Source of the DNA: Parasulfuritortus sp036391875
Lineage (GTDB): Bacteria > Pseudomonadota > Gammaproteobacteria > Burkholderiales > Thiobacillaceae
Reading direction: 5' to 3'
Length of the DNA stretch: 23,805 nt
NCBI GenBank assembly: GCA_036391875.1
Contig: DASVZA010000026.1
Coordinates: 1 to 23,805, forward strand
Position 1 is the stretch's first letter. Each line of letters opens with the position of its first letter. Below, in pieces: positions 1-8,600 of this stretch. The notes under the pieces are model-generated. The model was not told the DNA's origin. It did not search any database and saw nothing but the letters and a program-made list of their open reading frames with translations. The translations under genes were made by a program, and so were the position numbers.

Positions 1-1122
1 GGCGCCGCCCTGGTGGCGCTGGCCCAGGCCGGTGTCGACCAGGCCGACGCGGACCTGGCCAGGCAGGAGGCCGCCGCCCGCGTGGCCCGGCTCGAAGCCC
101 GCCAGCGGGCCGCCGCGGCCGATCTCGCCACGGCCCAGGCCGGGCTCAAGGCCGAAACCGCGCGGGCCGCGACGCGCCAGGCCATGGTCGATCTGTTGAC
201 CGGCGGCGACCTGGCCAACCTGGCGGCCGACGCCGGCCAGGCCCTGACCGACTTCGAGGCCGGCGCGAGGGCCAAGGTGGAGGCTGCCTTCCCGGCCAAC
301 GGCGGCGACCCGGCCAAGGACTTCCTGAGCCGGGTGCGCGACCGGCGCGACCTGGTCTGGGCCTCGGCGCACGCCGAAGCGGCCGTGTTCGCCCATGTCG
401 CCGGGCTCGCCGACCCGGCCCTCGACCAGGCCCGTGCCGCCTACCAGGCGGCCTGGGCCGCGCTGCAGAAAGCCAGCCTGGCCGCCCCCCGGCTCGCCGC
501 CGACCGGGCGACCCTGGAACGCCTGGCCAATCTCGCCGGCCCGCTCCTCACCGCCGACGAGGCGGCGGCGCTCAAGGACCCGGCCAAGGAGGCGGACCGC
601 GAAGACGCACTCACCCGGCTGCGTGCAGTGGACCTCGCCGAGCGGGCCCGGCGCACCGCCCAGGCCACCTACGACCAGGCCCTGGCCGACATCCGCAAGA
701 CCGACCCCGACACCGACCAGGCCAGCCTCGACGGCGGCGCGCTGAGCACCGAGCACGGCGCGGTCGTCGACGCCGAGACGGCGCTGGCCACGGCGCGCGG
801 CGCACTCACCCCGGCCGACCGCGACCTGCTCGCCGCCTGGTTCGCCGCCGTCCCGGACAGTCTCTGGGGCACCCTGGAGGCCCTGGACGACGCGGTGGAA
901 GACCTCGACGAGCTGAAGAACCCCACCCCGGCCGCCCTGATCGACGCCCTGGCCAACCAGGAGGACCTCCTGGTCAAGGCACTCCAGGCCGCAGACCTGG
1001 CCGCACGGGTGGACGCCGCGCTGGCCGACGCCCGGGCCCGGGCCGCCGCCGGCCAGGCGGCGGAACTCGACACCACCCCGCGCCGCGCCCGCGCCATGAG
1101 CCGCAGCGCCGCGGTGTTCTGA
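1..1122 (+). CDS. Alanine-rich alpha-helical protein of an eCIS-like locus (5' end outside window)
   Basis: The reading frame is open from base 1, so the gene starts upstream of the window; the in-frame GTG at 13 is probably internal. At least 373 codons are visible, ending in TGA at 1120-1122. The product is extremely rich in Ala, Asp, Leu, Arg and Gln, with no signal peptide or membrane segment. The first 60 visible residues and the stretches around residues 140-250 and 310-360 have the heptad-like pattern of coiled coils. No catalytic motif and no recognised family were found. It lies 33 bp before the next gene on the same strand, in what looks like one operon with the eCIS-type genes that follow. 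A structural, scaffold or tail-fibre-like role is a guess from context only. The high Ala content could also reflect GC pressure. Confidence 0.75.
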   Translation, partial: GAALVALAQAGVDQADADLARQEAAARVARLEARQRAAAADLATAQAGLKAETARAATRQAMVDLLTGGDLANLAADAGQALTDFEAGARAKVEAAFPANGGDPAKDFLSRVRDRRDLVWASAHAEAAVFAHVAGLADPALDQARAAYQAAWAALQKASLAAPRLAADRATLERLANLAGPLLTADEAAALKDPAKEADREDALTRLRAVDLAERARRTAQATYDQALADIRKTDPDTDQASLDGGALSTEHGAVVDAETALATARGALTPADRDLLAAWFAAVPDSLWGTLEALDDAVEDLDELKNPTPAALIDALANQEDLLVKALQAADLAARVDAALADARARAAAGQAAELDTTPRRARAMSRSAAVF

Positions 1123-1155
1123 TGGCGACCGATCGACAGGAGACTGGAGCCCGTC

Positions 1156-2136
1156 ATGACCCAGAGCAATGACACCCGCGCGGTCTGCGCAACCGACGTC
1201 GGCTACTGCGCCGCGGACCTGCCCGACACGCCGCAATGCGGCCTCAACTACCACTTCGGCATGCTGCTCGGGGTGGACGACTTCCGCTCCGAACAGGGCT
1301 TCCACGTCGGCCGCCTGCGCCGCCACCAGCGCCTGCTGCACGGCGCCGGCGTGGTGGCGGGCTTCCCGGTCGAATTCGATGCCGCCGGCTACGACCTCAA
1401 GGTCGGCCCCGGCTATGCCGTCGACGCGCTCGGCCGCGACCTGGCGCTCGACGTGGCGCAGTGCGTAAACCTGGCCCTGTGGTGGCAGAAGCACCAGCAC
1501 GACGAGGCCTTCAACGACATCACCCACCCCGAGGACGCCACGGTCGACCTCGACCTGCTGGCCTGCTACGCCACCTGCCTCAGCCAGCCGGTGCCGGCCA
1601 TCGCCGAACCGTGCGCCACCGACACCGCCGACATCGCCTACGCCCGCCTCTGCGAGACCGTGCGGCTCGGCCTGGCGCGCGCCGGCACCGCTCCGCCGGC
1701 CGCCGGCCATTACCACCTGCTGCGCCTGTGGCTGGGCCTGGAGCCGCCGGCCAAGGACGGCGGCGGCCAGTTGCTGCCCGACGACGCCTGGCTCAAGCAG
1801 GGGATCGCCGACCTGCTCGCCCTGCCCGCCGACCAGCAGGATGCCGCCCGCGCCCTGCTGGCCCGCGAGGTGTGGGCCCGGGCGCTGGCCGCCGAATCGC
1901 CGGCCGCGCCCGACCCCGCCGCCGATCCCAACGGCCTGTGCCTGCCGCTGGCCCGCCTGGAAGGCGTGCACTTCAGCCAGGACGCCGACGGCTGGCACGT
2001 CGCCATCGCCAAGTTGACGCTCGGCCTCCGCCCGCTGCTGCTCTCCAGCGGCCTGCTGCAAACTCTCCTGCTCGACGGCGTGTCGGGCCGGGAGACCAAG
2101 GGACTCGACCTCACCACCCTCTTTTCCGGGAGCTAG
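1156..2136 (+). CDS. Phage-tail/eCIS-locus protein with conserved N-terminal module (326 aa)
   Basis: The ATG at 1156 is preceded by GGAG at 1146-1149 (6-nt spacing), which supports the start. Residues 31-100 hold a conserved module: a Y-x-F-G-x-L-L segment, then D-F-R-S-E-Q, an Arg/His-rich helix, a G-A-G-V-V-x-G-F turn, and a beta segment L-K-V-G-P-G-Y-A-V-D-x-x-G. I recognise this pattern from uncharacterised proteins in phage-tail-like and eCIS clusters, where it recurs in paralogous copies. The next gene carries the same module in nearly the same register. The rest is helical and Ala/Leu-rich, with no membrane segment. Several cysteines (C11, C18, C28 and more between about 100 and 165) are notable for a presumed cytoplasmic assembly protein. 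No enzymatic motif is visible. A baseplate- or tail-tip-associated role is inferred from context. The stop at 2134-2136 is 2 bp from the next start, indicating translational coupling. Confidence 0.8.
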   Translation: MTQSNDTRAVCATDVGYCAADLPDTPQCGLNYHFGMLLGVDDFRSEQGFHVGRLRRHQRLLHGAGVVAGFPVEFDAAGYDLKVGPGYAVDALGRDLALDVAQCVNLALWWQKHQHDEAFNDITHPEDATVDLDLLACYATCLSQPVPAIAEPCATDTADIAYARLCETVRLGLARAGTAPPAAGHYHLLRLWLGLEPPAKDGGGQLLPDDAWLKQGIADLLALPADQQDAARALLAREVWARALAAESPAAPDPAADPNGLCLPLARLEGVHFSQDADGWHVAIAKLTLGLRPLLLSSGLLQTLLLDGVSGRETKGLDLTTLFSGS

Positions 2137-2138
2137 TC

Positions 2139-5100
2139 ATGGCCAAGGACATCTACATCGTGAACCAATGCGTCGACCCGGGCGTCCCGGACGGCGTGGC
2201 CTTCATCGCCCAGGCCAGCCCGCTCACCCGCCTGCATTACTTCGACGGCCAGTACCTGCGCGCCGACGCCCTAGCCCTGGAGCAGGACTACCTGCGCGCC
2301 CGCAACCGCCTGTCCAACCTGGCCGGCGGCTGGGGCGTGGTCGACGGCCTGGGCCTCAGCCTGGCCGGCAGCAGCCTGCAGGTGAGCGCCGGCCTGGCCA
2401 TCACGCCGGCCGGCAACCCGGTCCTGGCGGTGAACGACCTGTCCGCCGCGCTGGCCGACCTGCTCAAGCTCGCCACGGCCGCGCCGGCCGCAGGCAACGC
2501 CGACTTCGCCGACTGCCTGACCGGCAAGAAGATGACCGGCGCCGTGCCGGCGACGCTGGCATACGTGGTCACCGTCGGGCCGGTCGACAGCCTGTGCGGC
2601 AACGAGGCGGTGTACGGCAAGCTGTGCGCCACCGCCTGCGCCACCGACAGCCAGCATCCCTGGTGGCGCGAGGGCGTGGTCCTGCGCCTGCGCCCGATCG
2701 ACCTCAAGCTGCCCGACAGCAGCGCGGTCACCCTGGGCTCGGTGCACCTGCGCAACCGGGCCGCCTCGGCCTATTTCGCCGTCGAGCCGGGGCTGACCGC
2801 CGCCGCACTGGGCGCTTCCGGCCTGGCCGGTACGGTCTGGTGCAACCCGGCCAGCCTTTACGACCGCGACGAGGTGGCCATCGGCCTGTTGCTGCTGGAA
2901 GGCAGCACGGTGCGGGTGCTGGATGCCTGGAGCGCCCGGCGCGAACGCATGGATGCCCAGGCCCGCGGCTATTGGCAGGGCCGCATGGCGATGCGGCCCT
3001 GGAACGTGTTCCTGGCCCAGATACTGCAGTTCCAGTGCCAGCTGTCGGCCATTTTCGACGGCACCACCCAGGTCCTGTTGCCGGCCGACGACTGCGACCA
3101 GTTGCGTCAACTGCTCGACCAGACCCGTAAGGAACTCGACGCCCTGCACCAGCAGTACAGCACCGGCACCCAGACCATCCTCCGGAGTCTGAGCAGCAAT
3201 CCCAGTCCGCAGGATGCCGTGAACCTGGCCGACGAGATCAAGCTGTCCTACGCCCAGATCTACGAGATCTCGGACAGCCTCGCCAAGGCGAACCTCGGCC
3301 GCGGCATCCTGCCGGCCAATCGCCTGCTCCTCAATGCCGGCTTCGTCGAGCTGCCGCCGGCCGGCTACCTGCCGGTCGCATCCGGCAAGCGGAGCCTGGC
3401 CGACCAGCTGTCGCGCATGTTCGGCGAGGGCGTCGACCTGACCTACCGCGCCGTGCGCCACGACGAGATCGCCCATCTGGTCGAGGAGGCCCAGCACATG
3501 GAGCGCATCTCGCTGACCCGCGGCCTGGACAACCCCAAGCTCAAGGAGGCGGTGGAGATATTCGTCCCGGACGGCCAGGCCATCAGCGCCGAGGCGGCGG
3601 CGCCCGGCACTTGGTGGCAGGTCGACATGGACCCGGCGATCGCCGGTGCCTTCCAGCTCGGCATCGCCAACGAGCCGAGCCGCCTGCAGGCGACGATGGA
3701 ACTCGTCAAGACCCAGTTCATGAAGGCCAAGCTGGGTACGACCGACACGAGTGGCCAGCCGCTCACAGCCGACACCCGCAAGGTCATCACCAACGACACG
3801 ACCGGCCTGCTCGGCGCGCTCAAGGAGCGCCACCTGTACGGCCTCGCCCGCAGCGAACTGCGCGACGACGGCAGCTACGGCTTCACCCTCATCGCCCGGC
3901 TCGATGCCGGCGACCTGTACACCCGGATGCGGCAGACGATCGCCAGCTATACCCAACTCGACGCCAGCGGCAACGTCGGCCGGCAGATCAACCGCATCGC
4001 CAACTCCACGGTCTATTTCGCCTGCGACATCGCAGCCGATCCTTTCGGCCTCGCCTTCGGGGCGGAGGCCACGGTCAAGGGCGAGCTGCGCACCGACCAG
4101 GCGGCCTACCAGGCGAGCGGCAGCCTGACCGCGCTGTACGACCAGGCCCTGGGCAGTGGCCGCAGCGAGCGGGTGGTCGAGCTCTCCCTCGTCGTGACCG
4201 ACGCCGACGGCAACCTGAAACGGGTGGGCGGCCGCATCAGCCTGGTCCGCAAGGGCGATGCGGCCAACGGCCAGTTGATCGTCGACGACGCCCAGCACGA
4301 CCCGACCACCAGCCCGGACTACCTCACCTGGAGCGACTCGCCGCACACGGCTACCTTGTCCGTGCTGGCCGACACCACCAAGACGCCGGTCCTGGTCCGG
4401 TCCATGATCAAGCTTGACTCGGCCGGCAACGTCGCGCCGGCCGAGTCCAACTCCAGCACGAACACCCTGAGCGCCCGGCGCCAGCTCCTGACCTTGACCG
4501 GACTCACCGGCATGCCGGCCGTCACCAGCCCGATCGGCGCCGCCGCCATGAACGCCCTGACCGGGCTCGCCGAGGTCGGCAACGACTCGGCCTTCCTCGC
4601 CCGGGCGGGCCGGCGCCTGTTCCCGGCCCCGGCTGCGGCACCCGCCAGCGTGCGCGCCGTGCTCGACTGGGTGATGTTCCGCCGCGCCCGCACCGTGCTC
4701 TGCTGCCCGCCGGCGCCCGGGTCCGTCGACACCGGCCTGGAGGCCTTCCAGGTCTGGCATCTGGCGGTCGCCGACATGGCCGAAGCGGACAGTCTCGCGG
4801 CCGCCCTCGACCAGAACGACGCCAAGGCGCTGGCCACCTACGCCTCGCAGTTCAGGCGGGTCGGCGTGCTGCGCTACCGTGACGAGAACAGCATGTCCGA
4901 GGAACCGGCCTACCAGGTCCAGAGCATGTGGCGGCTGGCCGATCCGGGACCCCAGGTGGCGTTCGGCCGCTACTGGGAGGCGGCCCCGGTCACCGGCCAG
5001 AGCTGGCAGAACCACTTCCGCCTGACCAGCATGCTCGACCAGATCGCCGGCCTGACCCAGTTGCCGCCCGCCGGCAGCGGCGCCATCAGCGGCCTCACCG

Positions 5101-5618
5101 CGGTCTCGCCGCCACTCGCCGACGGTTCCCTGGACGGCGGCTTCCTGGTGGTGACGCTCGTCAAGGCGCTCGACCTCAAGCCGCAGCGGGTGATCCTGGC
5201 GTCATACGACCTATACAAGGAGGTGCAGGACCTCTTCAAGCAGACGCCAGCGGACAGCGGCTGGAAAGCGCTTATCGAGCTGGTCAAGAAATACAGCGGA
5301 AAAGCCGTCGACCTCAGCCTGAAATACCTCAGCAACACCCAGATCGACAGCGCCAGCGTCAAAGCGCTGCAGGACGGCGATGCCAAGATGCGTGGTCCCC
5401 TCAATGCCGCAACCGTAACGCTGTACACCATTCCGGTCGCGGCCAAGGTCATCGACGCCGGCGTCGACCCGAAAGCGCGGCACCAGGCGGTGACCGAGGT
5501 TGTCGGCAAGAATGTGGCGGGGGAAAACGATCTGGATCTGGTCCAGCTTGCCGCCACCGATCTCGGCGACGGGGCGCAGACCGCCAGCCTGGTCTTCTAC
5601 GAACCGGTTGTGAACTGA
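2139..5618 (+). CDS. Large phage-tail/eCIS-locus protein (1159 aa) sharing the module of the preceding gene
   Basis: The start is taken as ATG 2139, with GGGAG at 2128-2132 lying across the end of the upstream gene. The frame is open about 900 bp further 5', but that part is an Arg/Pro-rich shadow of the preceding gene. Residues 33-100 repeat the module of the preceding protein: Y-F-D-G-Q-Y-L, D-x-x-x-x-E-Q, an Arg-rich helix, G-G-W-G-V-V-D-G-L, then a beta strand with an A-x-T-P-A-G-N turn. The middle (about 250-450) is helical. About residues 520-800 look beta-rich, with D-A-D-G-N-type turns resembling an Ig-like or carbohydrate-binding fold. No signal peptide, membrane helix or catalytic motif is apparent. 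Size and position just before the DUF4157 protein suggest a structural or cargo-loading partner. This is inference; the family function is unknown to me. Confidence 0.8.
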   Translation: MAKDIYIVNQCVDPGVPDGVAFIAQASPLTRLHYFDGQYLRADALALEQDYLRARNRLSNLAGGWGVVDGLGLSLAGSSLQVSAGLAITPAGNPVLAVNDLSAALADLLKLATAAPAAGNADFADCLTGKKMTGAVPATLAYVVTVGPVDSLCGNEAVYGKLCATACATDSQHPWWREGVVLRLRPIDLKLPDSSAVTLGSVHLRNRAASAYFAVEPGLTAAALGASGLAGTVWCNPASLYDRDEVAIGLLLLEGSTVRVLDAWSARRERMDAQARGYWQGRMAMRPWNVFLAQILQFQCQLSAIFDGTTQVLLPADDCDQLRQLLDQTRKELDALHQQYSTGTQTILRSLSSNPSPQDAVNLADEIKLSYAQIYEISDSLAKANLGRGILPANRLLLNAGFVELPPAGYLPVASGKRSLADQLSRMFGEGVDLTYRAVRHDEIAHLVEEAQHMERISLTRGLDNPKLKEAVEIFVPDGQAISAEAAAPGTWWQVDMDPAIAGAFQLGIANEPSRLQATMELVKTQFMKAKLGTTDTSGQPLTADTRKVITNDTTGLLGALKERHLYGLARSELRDDGSYGFTLIARLDAGDLYTRMRQTIASYTQLDASGNVGRQINRIANSTVYFACDIAADPFGLAFGAEATVKGELRTDQAAYQASGSLTALYDQALGSGRSERVVELSLVVTDADGNLKRVGGRISLVRKGDAANGQLIVDDAQHDPTTSPDYLTWSDSPHTATLSVLADTTKTPVLVRSMIKLDSAGNVAPAESNSSTNTLSARRQLLTLTGLTGMPAVTSPIGAAAMNALTGLAEVGNDSAFLARAGRRLFPAPAAAPASVRAVLDWVMFRRARTVLCCPPAPGSVDTGLEAFQVWHLAVADMAEADSLAAALDQNDAKALATYASQFRRVGVLRYRDENSMSEEPAYQVQSMWRLADPGPQVAFGRYWEAAPVTGQSWQNHFRLTSMLDQIAGLTQLPPAGSGAISGLTAVSPPLADGSLDGGFLVVTLVKALDLKPQRVILASYDLYKEVQDLFKQTPADSGWKALIELVKKYSGKAVDLSLKYLSNTQIDSASVKALQDGDAKMRGPLNAATVTLYTIPVAAKVIDAGVDPKARHQAVTEVVGKNVAGENDLDLVQLAATDLGDGAQTASLVFYEPVVN

Positions 5619-5630
5619 CCGGCCCGGACC

Positions 5631-8600
5631 ATGGCCGCCCCCGCACCCCCCGCCGAGACCCGGAAGCCAGCCAGCCCACCGCCCGCCAAGGCCGGGAAGC
5701 CGGCCGGCGAGAAGGCCGCCGACACCAAGGCAGGCAAGGCCCCCGACCAGACCAAGGCCGGCCAGCCAGGCAGCGCGGGCAAGCAGGCGGCCGGCGACAA
5801 GAGTCCGGCCGCCGCCAGCCAGCAGCGCTTCGACCGCCTGGCGGTCCGCGCCAAGCTGGCGGTGAGCCAGCCCGGCGACGCGGTGGAGCGCGAGGCGGAC
5901 GACCTGGCCGACAAGGTGATGCGGATGCCGGATGCCGAGGCCGGGCACAAACCGGCGACGCCGGCCGCCCCGGACACGGTGGCCCGTCTTGCCGAACCGC
6001 GCAAGGCCGACCCTGCCCAGGCCGGCAAGCAACCGCCTTCCCGACAGAACGCGGCCAAAGGCCAACCCGCCATACCCGCCGTGCCGGCAGGCACGCCGCA
6101 CCCGGCGACAACGGCCGGCACCCGGGGTGGCCTGGCGACCGTCGGCAGCGGCGAGCGGGCCGAGGTCGCCCGGGCGCCCGGGGCGGGCGAAAACGATGCC
6201 GCCCCGGAGGTACCTGCCGACATCATGGCCCGGCTAGGCCCGGGGGAGCCGCTCGACGTGGATATCCGCGCCCGTTTCGAGCGAAAGCTCGGCCACGACC
6301 TGGCCGACGTGCGCGTGCACACCGACTCCGCGGCCCAGGAGGCTGCCCTGCAGATCAACGCCCGGGCTTTCACCTTCGGCCACCACATCGCCTTCGCCAA
6401 CGGCCAGTACCGGCCCGGCACCCAGTCCGGCGACCGCCTGATCGCCCACGAACTGGTACACGTCCTGCAGCAGCGCCGGAGCGTCACGCGCCAGATCATG
6501 CGTGACAAGGGGCCGGACAGCGACAAGGTCGAGGTCAAGGGCGTGACCATCCCGGCCTTCAAGTTCTCTTACTACAGCGGCAAGACATTCGAGCGGCCGC
6601 CCGGCTACAACCGCGCCGAGGAGGGTTCCAAGCAGCTGTCGCTCTGGCGCAAGCAGACCAAACAGGCGCGCGACGACTTCGCCAAGAAATATGGCCTGGC
6701 CGACGACGGCGTCTATGTCGCGGTGCCCAAGGCGGTGAAGCTGTCCGCCGAAACGCCGGACGTCTTGGTGGGACAGCCCAAGGCCATCGCCGACCTGGTC
6801 GGCAAGCCGCGCTGGGACGACCATGGCAAGCCCGAGAGCTACGACATAGACCACATGATCGAACTGCAGATCGGCGGCAAGGATTTCGACAAGCCGGACA
6901 ACCTGGAGCTGCGCGACGCCACCTCCAACCGTTCTTCCGGATCGAGCATCGACGCCTCGATCAATGCCGAGCTGACCAAGCTCAAGGACACCGAAAGCGG
7001 TGACGCTGAGAAGATCCGCGCCAAGTACACCCTGGTGTTCTCCGACTTCAAGTCGGGGGGCGCCGGAGGCAAGACCTCGAGCTGGAGCCAGGCGGATATC
7101 AACGCCCTGGAGGGGGCCAAGAAAGGGCTGAAGGTCTACGACCCGGATCGTAATGGCGACTCCGGGCTGATATTGGGCTGGCCGACGGGCGTGGACAAGG
7201 CTGCCTTCTTCGGCGGCCCCGACCTGTTCGTGCTCTATCCGAGCAAGTCGGGCGGCCAGCCGGTCCAGATCAAACTCGGCCCGAACAAGAAGCCGACCAA
7301 CGCCAAGCAGTTGAACGAAGGCTGGATACCCGGGTTCAAGCTATCCGCCTTCGACCTGAACCTCAGCGGCGGAGACAAACTGGGCTCGCTCAAGGCCACC
7401 CTGGACATCCCGCAGCTGTCGAGCAGCGGCACCGATACAACCATGGACTTCCCGATCCAGCGCCTGTCCGGGAAGCTGAGCCAGGCCGGCTTCATCAGCA
7501 CCGTCGGCGCCCGCAACAAGATCGCCAAGGCATTCGGCGTGAAGCCGATGAGTCCGGTCGAGATCACCGAGCTGGACATCCTGCCCGGCACCGGCCTGCT
7601 GCTGCAGGGGGTGATCACACCCAATCTGCCCCTTCTCAACAAGACCCCGATCGACCTCCTGGTACAGGGCAAGCGTCTGCAGGTATCCAAGACCTTTTCG
7701 GCGGGCGAGCTCAGCCTGCCCGGGCCGTTCAAGATCACCGGCAGCAGCCTGACGGTGGCGCTGGCGACAGACATCGGCTTCTCCGTCACCGGCGTCGTCG
7801 TCTACGTGCTGCAAGGGCTGGGCGAGGGCAGCCTGGTCGGCAAGGGGCGGATGGGAAGCTTCTCGATCGCCGGCGACTTCGTGTTCGACCGCAAGCTGTT
7901 CGACGGCCAGGCCGTGCTCAAGGCCAGCTATACCAAGGAGGGCGAGGCCGACGGCAAATTCTCCGGCGAGGCCGACGTATCGATCGGCAACAAGATACGC
8001 GGCATCAAGTCGGCCAAGATCCACGTCCTGGTGGACAACGACAAGTTCGAGGCCGACGGCAAGGCGGAACCCGACATCCCCGGGATCAAGCAGTTCTCGC
8101 TGGCGATCAAGTTCGAAAACGCCGAGTCCTTCAGCGTCTCGGGCAAGGGCGAACTGGCCAAGCTGCCCGGCATCAAGAGCGGCGAACTGAACCTGACCCT
8201 GAAGCGCGACGGCGAGGCCTGGTCCCTGTCCGGCAGCGGCGACATCACCCCCGACATCCCAGGCATCGACACCCAGCTGCACGGCAGCTACGACAAGGGC
8301 CTGGTACTGATCGAGGGCACCGTCGCCTTTTCCTACGGCGACGGCCTGATCTCCGGCAGCGGCAAGGTCGGCGTGACCAACGGCGAGGTCGACGAGAAGG
8401 GCAACGTCGGTGGTGAAGGCGGCAAGGACTACAAGGCATTCGGCAGCGCCGACCTGACCGCCAAGCTGGGGCCGGTGAGCGGCACGGTCAAGCTCAAGGT
8501 GAGCGACAAGGGCAAGGTCGAGATCGGCGGCAAGCTGACCATGCCCGACCAGAAGCTGTTCGACCAGTACCCCAAGGGCGATGCCGCCAAGCACAACCTG

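Noticed and set aside
1236..2138. Open frame extending the 1159-aa protein about 300 codons upstream
   Set aside because: It overlaps the 326-aa gene, is Arg/Pro/Gly-rich as expected of a shifted frame in GC-rich DNA, and the ATG at 2139 has a good ribosome-binding site.
2271..5015. 914-codon open frame on the minus strand
   Set aside because: It lies wholly opposite the 1159-aa gene, has low-complexity Gly/Val/Ala/Gln/His composition and no recognisable domain: a GC-driven shadow.
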